DNA of 48,159 nt, from the NCBI RefSeq assembly GCF_001306175.1, contig NZ_LGKN01000007.1:1-48159 (forward strand). The letters are read 5' to 3'. Position numbers and translations under genes: made by a program. Positions 1-8,544 of the stretch are shown one piece after another. The number at the start of each line of letters is the position of its first letter. Within the stretch, counting starts at the first letter, position 1. The notes under the pieces are model-generated. The model was not told the origin of the DNA. It did not search any database and worked only from the letters and a program-made list of their open reading frames with translations. Source of the stretch: Ardenticatena maritima. Lineage in GTDB: Bacteria > Chloroflexota > Anaerolineae > Ardenticatenales > Ardenticatenaceae.

Positions 1-131
1 CTCGCCCCAAGATGAGGCCACCCACCTCCGCGAGAGGGTAAGCGCGCTGGGAGACGACCAGTTCGATAGGCCGGTGGTGGAAGCGTGGTAACACGTGTAG
101 CCTACCGGTACTAACGCGCGAGGGCTTCATC
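1..131 (+). rRNA. 23S rRNA, 3' end (partial)
   Basis: The sequence matches the conserved 3' end of bacterial large-subunit rRNA: a GACGACCAGTTCGATAGGCC block followed by CTACCGGTACTAA, as in helix 101 and the closing stem of domain VI. The gene begins before the window. The exact 3' end is estimated by comparison with the usual end of the mature RNA about 20 nt after GTACTAA. No 5S rRNA follows before the terminator at 184-210, so the usual 23S-5S linkage is missing here. Confidence 0.93.
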
Positions 132-183
132 GTACTGTGCAGCGATTCGCCATACCCTATTCAGTTGTCAGGGTGCAACCAAA

Positions 184-210
184 ACCCGCTCAATTCGAGC
201 GGGTTTTTTT
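184..210 (+). terminator. Rho-independent terminator of the rRNA transcript
   Basis: Stem ACCCGCTC / GAGCGGGT with a 5-nt loop, followed by a run of T. It lies about 50 nt after the 23S end and closes the rRNA transcript. Confidence 0.9.
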
Positions 211-260
211 GTTGTCCTGGTATGGTGTTGAATGACAAAAGGGGTTTCCTTTCTTGAAGA

Positions 261-289
261 TTGACCGACTGTTTGTTTTGCGACACAAT
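261..289 (+). promoter_or_regulatory. Putative sigma-70 promoter of thiI operon
   Basis: TTGACC at 261-266 and CACAAT at 284-289 with a 17-nt spacer (4 to 5 of 6 matches each), 38 nt before the preferred thiI start. An in-frame upstream start for thiI at 261 would fall inside this -35 box, which argues for the downstream start. Confidence 0.4.
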
Positions 290-326
290 ACCCCTTGCGA
301 GTTTGCCGAATGGTGGAGTTCATCTC

Positions 327-1556
327 ATGACACAAGATTTTGTGATACCGGAACGCCCGGTTTTGGTGTTGCATTACCATGAAATTGGATTGAAGGGCGG
401 AAATCGCGATTTTTTTGAGCGGCGGCTCAAACGGAACGTGGAAGCCGCTTTACGCTCGCTGGGTGCGCCCAACGTCAAACGGCTGCGTGGGCGTATGCTT
501 GTGCGGGGAATGCGCCCCGAGCATGTGCCCGAAGCCTTGGCGCGTCTGCAAAAGGTCTTCGGTTTGGCGACAATCAGCGTCGCGGCGGAAGTAGAACCAA
601 CGTTGCCGGCTTTGGCGGCGGCGGCGGTGGCGCAGGCGCGTGTTCATCCCCCGGCGGAAACATTTGCAGTGCGTGCCAAACGTGCCGAGAAACACTACCC
701 TTTTACGTCGCAAGACATTGGGCGCGAAGTGGGCGCCGCCGTGGCTGAGGCGACGGGTTGGCGCGTTGACCTTTCTTCTCCCGATGTGGAGGTGTTTGTT
801 GAAGTCGCGCAACAGCGCGGATTGGTGTACATTGGCAAAATTCGCGGGCCTGGCGGCTTGCCGGTGGGAACAGCGGGGCGCGCCGTCTCGCTGTTTAGCG
901 CCGGGCTTGATTCCCCCGTGGCCACATGGCGCATGATGAAGCGCGGGCTGCATGTGCATTTGGTGCATTTTCATTCGCAGCCCTTTATGGACCGCGCCAG
1001 CGAAGAAAAATCGCGTCGGCTGGCGGACCTGTTGGCGGACTGGCATGGACCTCTCAAACTGACCATCGTCCCCTTCATCGAAGCCCAACAGGCGATTATC
1101 GCCTACACACCCGAAAAGTTCCGCACCATTCTGTATCGGCGGTTCATGCTGCGCATTGCTGAAGCCATTGCGCGCGAGGACAAAGCCAAGGCGCTTATTA
1201 CCGGCGAATCGTTAGGACAAGTCGCCAGCCAGACGTTGGAAAACCTTGCCGCTATTGAAGATGCAGCCACCATGCCGGTGTTGCGCCCATTGATTGGCAT
1301 GGATAAGCAGGAAATCATTGACGAGGCGCACCGCATTGGCACGTTTGATATCAGCATTTTGCCGCAAGATGACGCCTGTACTCTGCTGGAACCCAAGCGC
1401 GTGGAAACACGCGCCAAACTGCACGAAGTGCGCCGCGCCGAATCGGCGCTGGATGTGCAGGCGCTGGTGGCGGCGGTGCTGGCGCAGATTCAAACCGAAG
1501 TTCACTATCCATCCTGGTGGCATGAGCCCGTTCCACAGGATACAACCACCATGTGA
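327..1556 (+). CDS. thiI: tRNA 4-thiouridine synthase ThiI
   Basis: 409 residues. ThiI adenylates and thiolates U8 of tRNA and in many bacteria supplies sulfur for the thiamine thiazole. An N-terminal ferredoxin-like/THUMP region (residues about 10-170) is followed by a PP-loop ATPase domain with SAGLDS at residues 191-196. The length matches the short B. subtilis type; the C-terminal rhodanese domain of E. coli ThiI is absent, so the sulfur relay must use another partner. The ATG at 327 is chosen because GGAG lies 8 nt upstream; an open frame extends back to 261 but has no good ribosome site. It is first in a tight plus-strand series that continues with a DinB-like gene 13 nt downstream. Confidence 0.93.
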   Translation: MTQDFVIPERPVLVLHYHEIGLKGGNRDFFERRLKRNVEAALRSLGAPNVKRLRGRMLVRGMRPEHVPEALARLQKVFGLATISVAAEVEPTLPALAAAAVAQARVHPPAETFAVRAKRAEKHYPFTSQDIGREVGAAVAEATGWRVDLSSPDVEVFVEVAQQRGLVYIGKIRGPGGLPVGTAGRAVSLFSAGLDSPVATWRMMKRGLHVHLVHFHSQPFMDRASEEKSRRLADLLADWHGPLKLTIVPFIEAQQAIIAYTPEKFRTILYRRFMLRIAEAIAREDKAKALITGESLGQVASQTLENLAAIEDAATMPVLRPLIGMDKQEIIDEAHRIGTFDISILPQDDACTLLEPKRVETRAKLHEVRRAESALDVQALVAAVLAQIQTEVHYPSWWHEPVPQDTTTM

Positions 1557-1569
1557 ATGAGGGGGGACC

Positions 1570-2046
1570 ATGTTTCTGGAAAAAACACGGCGCAAACTTG
1601 AAGAAACGCGCGCCGAAACATTGGCGCTCATCGAAGGGTGCGATGAAGCGACCTTACGCGCGGCGCGTGTGAATGACGAATGGAGCGCCTTCGATGTGCT
1701 GGCGCACTTGGCGCACAGCGAAGCCGACCATCTGCGCACCATCACTGCCACGCCTGAGGAATTGGCCGAGTTTGCCGCCACCTTCGACCTTGACGCCTGG
1801 AACCGCAAGCAAACCGAGGCGTTGCGGGCGCTCTCGTTGCCCGAATTGTTGCAGCGCCTGGCGGATGTGCGCGCGCAAACAATGGCAACGCTCGCCGAGA
1901 TTGGCGAAGAGGGCATGGTGGAAAAAGTGCACCACCCTGTCTTTGGCGAGATTGAACGGGGCAAGTTGTTCCGCATTATTGCCATGCACGAGCGCATGCA
2001 CCAGCAGGATATTCGCAAAGCATTGCAGGAGGCGGCGAGTGCTTGA
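1570..2046 (+). CDS. DinB-like four-helix metal-binding protein
   Basis: 158 residues, all-helical. Histidines sit in the pattern of the DinB/YfiT/MDMPI superfamily: HLAHSEADH in the second helix and MHERMHQQD near the C-terminus, which in relatives bind one divalent metal. Family members are thiol-dependent transferases or hydrolases, many with no known substrate, and none can be proposed here. A GAGGGGGGA ribosome site precedes the ATG. The stop codon overlaps the GTG start of the downstream histidine kinase, suggesting coupled translation. A second, unrelated-looking DinB protein is encoded at 16995-17585. Confidence 0.75.
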   Translation: MFLEKTRRKLEETRAETLALIEGCDEATLRAARVNDEWSAFDVLAHLAHSEADHLRTITATPEELAEFAATFDLDAWNRKQTEALRALSLPELLQRLADVRAQTMATLAEIGEEGMVEKVHHPVFGEIERGKLFRIIAMHERMHQQDIRKALQEAASA

Positions 2047-3421
2047 CGCCGTGCGCCAATTTTTCGCCGTCAATGGCTTGCTGGTGCAAGCCCTCAACGC
2101 GCAAGGGCATTTCATTTTGGGGTTGGCGGTGTTGCTTCAATGGCGGCGTGAAAGCCAATTGGAACTGGCGCGCTCTGTGCCTTTGCTGGCCGCCTTCGGG
2201 TTGACCATTTCGCTGGCAATTTGGGCGGACATTTTCATCCCCCTGCAACAAGTCTATCTTTCGCGTGAAGCCATCGAAGCCTTGCGGCTGGGGCATGCCC
2301 TGTTGTACATTGTCGCCTACGCTTTTCTGCTCCATTTTGCCTTGCGTTTGAACTGGGTACACCCCGTGAGTGAGCATCTGCCGTGGTTGCTGGCAGTGCT
2401 TGGGAGCATGCTTGCCATCGGCGCCCAACTGCGAGGCATGCCGGCGGGCGAAGTGCTGCTGTGGGTGCAACGTCTGGGGCGTCCGAGTATCGTGTTTCCA
2501 GCGTCCTTGCTGGCGGCATGGGGATTGCGCCGCGAGGCGGAGCAGATTCAGCGCATGGGATTGCCTTCATTCATTGTGGATTGGTTGCGCATTGCGGGAT
2601 TTAGTTTTGGCTTCTACGCCATTGTGAGTGGGCTTTTTATCCCGCGTTCAGCCGACGGCCGCTCCTGGTTTTACTATGCGACAGGCATTCCCATTGACGT
2701 TTTTCAGGCGGCGGTGGGCATGGTGCTGGCGTATGCCATGACCCGCGCCTTGACCATCTTCCGCCACGAATTGCAGCGCCTGGTGGTCGTGATGGGGCGC
2801 GAACGTGCGCTGGCGGCTGACCGCCAACGCATTGGGCGCGAATTGCACGATGGCACCATCCAATCCATCTACGGCGCGGGGCTGGTACTGGAAAACGCCT
2901 ACCACCTTGTGCGCAGCGACCCCGAGACGGCGGAGCGGCTCATTCAGCATGTGATGAAAGCCCTCAATGAGACCATCGCTGATATTCGGCGCTACATTTT
3001 CGACCTTGCCGAAACCGAGGGCTCGCTGGAAGAGTTGCTGGGCGAGGTGGTGGAGGAATTTCGGGCGTCAAGTGGGTTGGAGATTGATTTCCGTATCGAA
3101 GGCAATGTCCCCCATTTTTCGCCTGAAGCCAGCAAGCATGTGCAGCAAATGGTGCGCGAAGCCCTGAGCAACATTGTGAAACACGCCCACGCGACACAGG
3201 CCAGCGTGGTGGTGCGGGGCGATGCCGATGCTGTGCGCCTGCTCATCGCCGACAATGGGCGTGGATTGCCCGAAGGCGGGGCGTATCGCCGGGGTGGGCG
3301 TGGTGTGCCCAATTTGCTGGCGCGGGCGGGCATGCTGGGGGGGCGTGCGGTCATCCGCAATCGCCCCGAAGGTGGCGCAATTGTCGAAATCACAATTCCG
3401 AATATGTTTCAAGAAGCATAA
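2039..3421 (+). CDS. Membrane sensor histidine kinase, NarL/HisKA_3 type
   Basis: 460 residues. The first about 260 residues contain roughly seven hydrophobic segments and no recognisable extracellular sensor domain, so the signal may be sensed in or near the membrane. The HisKA_3 dimerisation box RIGRELHDG carries the phospho-accepting His270, and a HATPase_c domain follows with N-box EALSNIVKHAHA and G-box DNGRGLPEGG. The GTG at 2039 is chosen because AGGAGG lies at 2027-2032 with a 6-nt gap and the start overlaps the upstream stop; longer in-frame extensions would run through the DinB gene. The partner regulator follows 80 nt downstream. The stimulus is unknown. Confidence 0.88.
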   Translation: MLDAVRQFFAVNGLLVQALNAQGHFILGLAVLLQWRRESQLELARSVPLLAAFGLTISLAIWADIFIPLQQVYLSREAIEALRLGHALLYIVAYAFLLHFALRLNWVHPVSEHLPWLLAVLGSMLAIGAQLRGMPAGEVLLWVQRLGRPSIVFPASLLAAWGLRREAEQIQRMGLPSFIVDWLRIAGFSFGFYAIVSGLFIPRSADGRSWFYYATGIPIDVFQAAVGMVLAYAMTRALTIFRHELQRLVVVMGRERALAADRQRIGRELHDGTIQSIYGAGLVLENAYHLVRSDPETAERLIQHVMKALNETIADIRRYIFDLAETEGSLEELLGEVVEEFRASSGLEIDFRIEGNVPHFSPEASKHVQQMVREALSNIVKHAHATQASVVVRGDADAVRLLIADNGRGLPEGGAYRRGGRGVPNLLARAGMLGGRAVIRNRPEGGAIVEITIPNMFQEA

Positions 3422-3501
3422 ACCGCTGACGCCATGCGTTGTTGAACAGAAGCCCAATCCCTGTTTGAAGAGCATAGGTAGAAAGTGCGAGGACGAAGAC
3501 A

Positions 3502-4161
3502 ATGAAGAAGTTGCGCATTCTCCTGGTTGATGACCATGAAGTGGTGCGGTTGGGGTTGAAAGCCTTACTCGACCGCTACCCGCAATTTGAGGTGGTGGCC
3601 GAAGCCAGCACCGCAGACGAAGCCCTGGCGCGCGTGGCACAGTACCGCCCGGACGTGGTGGTGATGGACGTGCGCTTGCCTGGCAAGAACGGGATTGAAG
3701 CCACGCGGGAAATCAAAGCCACCTATCCAGAGACAGAAGTCATCATCCTCACGTCGTATGCCGAAGATGATTTGTTGTTTGATGCGATACGGGCGGGTGC
3801 GAGTGGGTATGTGCTCAAACAGATTGGGAGCGACGACCTGGTGCGTGCCCTGGATGCCGTCGGCAAGGGGGAAGCCCTGCTGGACCCCAAGTTGACGCGC
3901 CGCGTCTTTGAGCGGGTGCGTGATGCCGAGCGCGAAGCCGAAGCCTCAGCCTTCCGCGACCTTTCCGACCAGGAATTGCGCGTGTTGGCGCTGCTGGCCG
4001 AAGGCAAAACCAACAAGGAAATTGCCCGTGAACTCTATCTGAGCAGTGGCACGGTGCGCAATTATGTGAGCAGTATTTTACATAAACTTGGGCTTGGCAA
4101 TCGCGCCGAAGCCGCCGCGTATGCGGTGCAACACCACATTTGGGACTACCTGCCTGAGTGA
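3502..4161 (+). CDS. NarL/LuxR-family response regulator
   Basis: 219 residues. N-terminal receiver domain with acidic pocket D10-D11, phospho-acceptor D56 in VVMDVRLPG, and the switch region TSYAED. The C-terminal LuxR-type helix-turn-helix shows [14 protein letters not shown] and the recognition-helix region [17 protein letters not shown]. It is the evident partner of the HisKA_3 kinase immediately upstream. Its targets are not visible; the operon position suggests autoregulation is possible, but this is inference. Confidence 0.93.
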   Translation: MKKLRILLVDDHEVVRLGLKALLDRYPQFEVVAEASTADEALARVAQYRPDVVVMDVRLPGKNGIEATREIKATYPETEVIILTSYAEDDLLFDAIRAGASGYVLKQIGSDDLVRALDAVGKGEALLDPKLTRRVFERVRDAEREAEASAFRDLSDQELRVLALLAEGKTNKEIARELYLSSGTVRNYVSSILHKLGLGNRAEAAAYAVQHHIWDYLPE

Positions 4162-4168
4162 GCATGCC

Positions 4169-5005
4169 ATGACCACCGTCCGCATTTCGATCGCCCAATT
4201 CAGCGTTGAGCAGGCGAACCCCACCGCGAATATGGCGACGGTGGCGGCGTATGCGGCCGAAGCCGCCGCGCGGGGGAGCGATCTGCTGGTGCTCCCGGAA
4301 CTCTGGGGGCATGGCTACGATTTGGCGCATGCCGACGCCTACGCTACCCATCCGCATGAGGGCTTGTTCGCTGAAACGGCGGCGCTGGCACGGCGGCATG
4401 GGCTGTTCATCTACGGCTCGTTGTTGGGGCGTTTGCATGGTCGCCCGGCGAATACGGCGGCGCTTTTTACCCCATCTGGAGATGTCGCCGCCACGTACAG
4501 CAAAGTGCACCTGTTTCGCCTGATGGACGAAGACCAGTGGCTGACCCCCGGCGAAGAAGCCGTCCTCGTGGATGCCCCGTGGGGGGCAACGGGGTTGGCG
4601 ATTTGCTACGACCTGCGTTTTCCTGAACTGTTTCGGCGGTATGCACTGGAAGGAGCGCAGGTCTTTTTGATTTGCGCGCAATGGCCGCAGACGCGCTTGG
4701 CGCATTGGCGCACCTTGTTGCGCGCGCGTGCCATCGAAAATCAGGCGATTGTGGTGGCATGCAACCGCTGTGGCGAAACCGACGGCACACGCTTCGGCGG
4801 GCATTCGGTGGTGTTGGATGCGTGGGGCGAACCGATTGTTGAAGCCGGGACAACCCCCGTTCTGTTGACAGCCGATGTGGATGTCGCAACTGTTTCAGCA
4901 GTGCGCCGCAAAATCCCCGTTTTCGAGGACCGTCGTCCTGATGTGTACCAGGCGAGGGTGCGGCGTGTGGCGCTCAAAGACGAGAAGGGAGAGGCAACAC
5001 CATGA
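4169..5005 (+). CDS. Carbon-nitrogen hydrolase (nitrilase superfamily amidase)
   Basis: 278 residues from the ATG at 4169, which fits the family size. The Glu-Lys-Cys triad is present: E44 in LPELWGHGYD, K112 in YSKVHLF and C146 in AICYDLRFPELFR. Closest in pattern to omega-amidase and NIT1/NIT2-like amidases, which hydrolyse small amides such as alpha-ketoglutaramate or deaminated glutathione; the true substrate cannot be told from sequence. It starts 7 nt after the response regulator and overlaps the next hydrolase by 4 nt (ATGA), so the two amide-cleaving enzymes are probably made together. Confidence 0.88.
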   Translation: MTTVRISIAQFSVEQANPTANMATVAAYAAEAAARGSDLLVLPELWGHGYDLAHADAYATHPHEGLFAETAALARRHGLFIYGSLLGRLHGRPANTAALFTPSGDVAATYSKVHLFRLMDEDQWLTPGEEAVLVDAPWGATGLAICYDLRFPELFRRYALEGAQVFLICAQWPQTRLAHWRTLLRARAIENQAIVVACNRCGETDGTRFGGHSVVLDAWGEPIVEAGTTPVLLTADVDVATVSAVRRKIPVFEDRRPDVYQARVRRVALKDEKGEATP

Positions 5006-5985
5006 CGAAACCGATGCTGGTGGCGTCGCGCAATGCGGCGGTTGGGTTTGATGAAGGCATGCGCTTGCTGCGTGAGGGGGCGTCGGCGTTGGATGCCGCC
5101 ATTGCAGTGGTGCGCATTGTGGAAGACAACCCCGATGATCATACCGTCGGCTACGGCGGGCTTCCCAACCTGCTGGGGGAAGTCGAATTGGATGCGATGG
5201 TGATGGATGGGCGCACACTCAAAGCCGGCGCGGTGGCGGCGCTCAAAGGGTTCCGCAACCCGGTGCTGGTGGCGCGCAAAGTGATGGAAGAATTGCCGCA
5301 TGTGCTGCTGGCGGGTGAGGGCGCGGCGCGCTTTGCGCGTGAAATGGGGTTCGAGGAAGCCGAGTTGCTGACTGACGAGGCGCAGCGCATTTGGCGCGAG
5401 CGGTTGACGGCGAGCGATGTGCCCGAAGATGTGGCGCGCTACTATGACCACATGCGCCGCTTTGCGCGCGATTTGGCGCGCGACCCCGAGCAAGCCGCCA
5501 AAGACGCCGGTTCGGGCGTGATGGGCACGGTGGTGGTGCTGGCGCGCGATGCGCAGGGCAACATTGCCGTGGCAACGAGTACAAGCGGCTGGGCGTGGAA
5601 GTATCCCGGCCGGGTGGGGGATACGCCCATTCCGGGCGCGGGCGGCTACGCCGATAACCGGTATGGCGCGGCGGCGTGTACCGGGCGCGGCGAAATGGCG
5701 TTGCGGGCGAATACCGCGCGCTCGATTGTGCTCTACATGAAAATGGGCTTGCCGCTCTGGAACGCCGCCCGCGAAGCGACCGCCGACCTCTATGCGCTCG
5801 ATGATGAGTTCGCCAACGTGTTGACCATCTACGCGATGGATGCGCATGGGGGGCATGTGGGGTTCAGCAATCGTCCGGGGCGCACCTACGTGTTTCAGAC
5901 GGCCGAGATGGATGCGCCCGAAGAGCGTCCCTGCACCTATGTGGACGCTGCGGGGAAAGCGCATATCCGCACGCAAGAGGCATAA
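5002..5985 (+). CDS. Asparaginase/glycosylasparaginase-family Ntn hydrolase
   Basis: 327 residues. Matches the N4-(N-acetylglucosaminyl)-L-asparaginase and plant-type asparaginase family: VGYGGLPN, then a DAMVMDG segment, then MGTVVVLARD, where T176 would be the nucleophile freed by self-cleavage into alpha and beta chains. Downstream the STSGWAWKYPGRVGDTPIPGAG segment (broken here as STSGWAWK and PGRVGDTPIPGAG) holds the conserved substrate pocket. No signal peptide is apparent, so it should be cytoplasmic. The ATG overlaps the stop of the upstream amidase. The likely reaction is hydrolysis of the side-chain amide of asparagine or of isoaspartyl dipeptides. A strong terminator follows. Confidence 0.85.
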   Translation: MTKPMLVASRNAAVGFDEGMRLLREGASALDAAIAVVRIVEDNPDDHTVGYGGLPNLLGEVELDAMVMDGRTLKAGAVAALKGFRNPVLVARKVMEELPHVLLAGEGAARFAREMGFEEAELLTDEAQRIWRERLTASDVPEDVARYYDHMRRFARDLARDPEQAAKDAGSGVMGTVVVLARDAQGNIAVATSTSGWAWKYPGRVGDTPIPGAGGYADNRYGAAACTGRGEMALRANTARSIVLYMKMGLPLWNAAREATADLYALDDEFANVLTIYAMDAHGGHVGFSNRPGRTYVFQTAEMDAPEERPCTYVDAAGKAHIRTQEA

Positions 5986-6007
5986 GCCCAAAACTGAACG
6001 ACCCTAT

Positions 6008-6038
6008 GGCGGGATGAGGCGTCTCATCTCGCCATTTT
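6008..6038 (+). terminator. Rho-independent terminator
   Basis: An 11-bp stem (6008-6018 with 6023-6033, one G-T pair) and GCGT loop, followed by ATTTTTC. It ends the thiI-to-asparaginase transcript; the ribosome site of the next gene (AAGGAG, 6048-6053) lies just beyond it. Confidence 0.85.
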
Positions 6039-6061
6039 TCTTTTGGGAAGGAGAATGGGCG

Positions 6062-6679
6062 ATGTTCGATGAACGCTTGCGACGCTGGAAAGATGCGGCG
6101 CTCATGCCGCTGGCGCACGTCGTACCGGTTTCCCCCCTGGCGTTGACGCTGGCGGGGTGGGGCGTTGGGATGGCGGCGGTGGTGTGCGCCTGGCGGGGCA
6201 TGTTCGCCTGGGCGTGCGCGGCCTGGCTGGTGAACCGCGTGCTCGACGCGCTGGATGGCGCTGTGGCGCGGGCGCAGGCGCGCACAAGCGACCTGGGCGG
6301 CTACGTGGACATTCTCGCCGATTTCAGCGTGTACGCCTTTTTGCCGCTGGCGCTTGCCGCCGCGCATGCGTCGCCGCGGGTGTGGCCGGCGCTGGCGTGC
6401 CTGCTGGCTTCGTTCTACCTCAACGCGGCGTCGTGGATGTATCTGGCGGGGGTGCTGGAAAAACGCGCCGCCCAGACACCGCGCACCACGACGCTCGCCA
6501 TGCCGGCGGGGCTGGTGGGGGGTGTGGAAACGTTCGTCTTCTTCACGCTCTTTTTGCTCATGCCGCGCTTTCTTGTGCCGCTCTACTGGTTGATGACGGC
6601 GCTGGTCTTCGCCACGGTGGTGCAACGCCTGCTCTGGGCGGTGCGGGTGTTGGGTGGGGCGCAGCCTGCGCGCAAATGA
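6062..6679 (+). CDS. CDP-alcohol phosphatidyltransferase family protein
   Basis: 205 residues with about six membrane segments. The family signature D-G-x2-A-R-x8-G-x3-D-x3-D is complete: D65-G66, A69-R70, G79, D83, D87. These aspartates bind the two metal ions that activate CDP-diacylglycerol or a CDP-alcohol. Members make phosphatidylglycerol-phosphate, phosphatidylinositol-phosphate or related lipids; the acceptor cannot be assigned. The ATG at 6062 has AAGGAG 8 nt upstream. It is preceded by a terminator and followed by a promoter, so it may be transcribed alone. Confidence 0.88.
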   Translation: MFDERLRRWKDAALMPLAHVVPVSPLALTLAGWGVGMAAVVCAWRGMFAWACAAWLVNRVLDALDGAVARAQARTSDLGGYVDILADFSVYAFLPLALAAAHASPRVWPALACLLASFYLNAASWMYLAGVLEKRAAQTPRTTTLAMPAGLVGGVETFVFFTLFLLMPRFLVPLYWLMTALVFATVVQRLLWAVRVLGGAQPARK

Positions 6680-6684
6680 GCACG

Positions 6685-6712
6685 TTGCCTTTGCCGTGCG
6701 GCGCGTTATACT
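6685..6712 (+). promoter_or_regulatory. Putative sigma-70 promoter of modBC
   Basis: TTGCCT at 6685-6690 and TATACT at 6707-6712 with a 16-nt spacer, in the 65-nt gap before modB. There is no room for a molybdenum-cofactor riboswitch, and I see no ModE-like palindrome. Confidence 0.5.
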
Positions 6713-6744
6713 CTGCCGCGTTGCGGCCTTGAACGAGGAGAAAG

Positions 6745-7395
6745 ATGATGTGGACGGCGTTCTGGTTATCCATTCGCATTACGGCGGTGGCGACAGCCGC
6801 CTTGATGGTGCTGGGTGTGCCGCTGGGCTGGGCGCTGGCGCGCTTGCAGTTTCGGGGGCGCATGTTTGTGGAAACGTTGCTCAACTTGCCGCTGGTCTTG
6901 CCGCCCAGCGTTGTGGGCTACTACTTGCTGCGCGCGTTGGGGCGTGGAAGCCCACTGGTGGCGTGGCTGAATCTGGACATATTGTTTACGTGGCAAGCGG
7001 CGGCTGTGGCTTCAACCGTGGTGGCGTTGCCGCTCATGGTGCAGTCGGTGCAGGCGGCAATCGCCGATGTTGACCCGGCGCTGGAAAACGCCGCGCGGAC
7101 GTTGGGCGTCAACGAGGTGGAGATTTTCTGGCATATCACACTCCCCCTCGCCCGCCGCGGTATTCTGGCGGGGGTGCTGCTGGGTGGCGCACGGGCGTTA
7201 GGTGAATTTGGCGCAACCTTGATGGTCGCCGGCAACATTCCAGGGCGCACGCAAACCCTGCCGCTTGCCATTTACGACGCTGTGCAGAACCGCCAGTACG
7301 ACCTGGCGAACCAGATGGTCTTGCTGATGACGGCGCTGGCGTTTTTGGCGTTGTGGGGCGTGCGCCGAGTGGAGATGAGCCGCCATGCCGCATGA
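6745..7395 (+). CDS. modB: Molybdate/tungstate ABC transporter permease ModB
   Basis: 216 residues, five or so membrane helices. It carries the cytoplasmic EAA loop of binding-protein-dependent permeases (ENAARTLGVNEVEIFWHITLP) and the ModB-typical stretch LLGGARALGEFGATLMVAG. It would form the membrane channel that works with ModC and an external molybdate-binding ModA. GAGGAG at 6735-6740 fits a start at either ATG 6745 or ATG 6748; the second has the better spacing. It overlaps modC by 11 nt. No modA gene lies in this window. Confidence 0.9.
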   Translation: MMWTAFWLSIRITAVATAALMVLGVPLGWALARLQFRGRMFVETLLNLPLVLPPSVVGYYLLRALGRGSPLVAWLNLDILFTWQAAAVASTVVALPLMVQSVQAAIADVDPALENAARTLGVNEVEIFWHITLPLARRGILAGVLLGGARALGEFGATLMVAGNIPGRTQTLPLAIYDAVQNRQYDLANQMVLLMTALAFLALWGVRRVEMSRHAA

Positions 7396-8497
7396 AAACG
7401 CTTTGCTCCACGTGGCGTTTTGCAAACAACTTGACGCCTTCACGCTCGACATGCGCCTGGACGTGGGGCGTGAAATTCTGGTGCTTTTCGGGCCGTCGGG
7501 GGCGGGCAAAACCAGCGTGCTGAACGCCATTGCCGGCTTGCTCACGCCCGACGAGGGGGAAATCCGTTTTGAGGGTACGATCTTCTTTCGGCGGCGTCCG
7601 GGCGCGCCAACGGTGAACCTGCCGGCGCGCAAGCGGCGCGTGGGTTACGTGTTTCAGCACTATGCGCTTTTTCCCCACATGACCGCGCTGGAAAATGTCC
7701 GTTTCCCCCTGCGCCGCCAGCCCGACGCCGACCGCCGCGCCCGTGAGTGGCTGGAACGGATGCATATCGCCCACCTTGCCGACCGCTATCCGCGCCAGAT
7801 GTCGGGGGGGCAACAGCAGCGTGTGGCGATTGCGCGCGCGCTGGCTTCTTCGCCGCGCTTGCTTTTGCTGGACGAGCCTTTTTCGGCGCTGGATGTGGCG
7901 GTGCGCGAGCGCCTGCAAGCCGATGTGAAGGCGCTTCAGGAGGAGTTGGGGCTGGTGGTGCTCTACGTGACGCACCGGCTGGAAGATGCGTTCGCGGTGG
8001 GCGACCGCCTGGCGGTGATTCGGGAAGGGCGCGTGATGCAGGTGGGTCCCATTGAGGAAGTGGTGCGGCGTCCGTCCAGCCTGGCGGTGGCGGAAAGCAT
8101 TGGTGTGCGCAATCTCTTTCGGGCGACGGTGGTGCGCGTGGAGCCGACGGGCATTCTGCTGGATTGGGACGGTTTGCCGCTTTGGGCGGCGCCGCAACCT
8201 GTGCCCGTCCACCCGCGCGTGACGGCGTATGTGCGCCCCGAGGATGTCAAAATTCTCTATCCCGACCGCCCGGTGGCGGAGACGGTGCGCTTCAACCAGA
8301 TGCAGGCTCGTATCCGCGAGGTGCGTGAGGGGGCGCAGGTGCGCGTGTTGTTTGTGGAAGTGCCCAATGGGCACGTGTTGGAAATTCACTTTCCCCACTA
8401 CGCCTACACACCGTTGCGGCTGGCGCCCGGCGAGACGATTCAAATTGCCTTGCGCCGCGAAGGCGTTATGCTGGTGCCCGAAACAATGCGTACCTGA
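7385..8497 (+). CDS. modC: Molybdate ABC transporter ATP-binding protein ModC
   Basis: 370 residues. Walker A GPSGAGKT (K42), ABC signature MSGGQQQRVAIARAL from about residue 139, Walker B LLLLDEPFSALD and the switch histidine in THRLEDA. The C-terminal about 120 residues look like the regulatory region with a TOBE/MOP-type fold that binds molybdate in ModC proteins. It overlaps modB by 11 nt, so they are co-translated. It energises uptake of molybdate or tungstate, needed for molybdenum-cofactor enzymes such as nitrate reductase. Confidence 0.9.
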   Translation: MPHENALLHVAFCKQLDAFTLDMRLDVGREILVLFGPSGAGKTSVLNAIAGLLTPDEGEIRFEGTIFFRRRPGAPTVNLPARKRRVGYVFQHYALFPHMTALENVRFPLRRQPDADRRAREWLERMHIAHLADRYPRQMSGGQQQRVAIARALASSPRLLLLDEPFSALDVAVRERLQADVKALQEELGLVVLYVTHRLEDAFAVGDRLAVIREGRVMQVGPIEEVVRRPSSLAVAESIGVRNLFRATVVRVEPTGILLDWDGLPLWAAPQPVPVHPRVTAYVRPEDVKILYPDRPVAETVRFNQMQARIREVREGAQVRVLFVEVPNGHVLEIHFPHYAYTPLRLAPGETIQIALRREGVMLVPETMRT

Positions 8498-8544
8498 CAA
8501 CGTCTGTCATGGTGTGCAAAACAACAAGCGAGAGGTGAGGAAGG

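Noticed and set aside
131-326. 5S rRNA or tRNA after 23S
   Set aside because: No 5S-like helices or T-loop consensus seen; the segment holds only a terminator and a promoter-like pair.
1673-2038. Longer N-terminus of the histidine kinase reading through the DinB-like gene
   Set aside because: The GTG at 2039 has an ideal AGGAGG site and the upstream stretch is out-of-frame translation of the DinB-like gene.
4741-5991. A 416-codon minus-strand frame opposite the asparaginase-like gene
   Set aside because: Shadow frame; the plus-strand protein matches the Ntn hydrolase family throughout.
6680-6744. Molybdenum-cofactor riboswitch before modB
   Set aside because: The 65-nt gap is too short for the Moco RNA motif and contains a promoter-like sequence.
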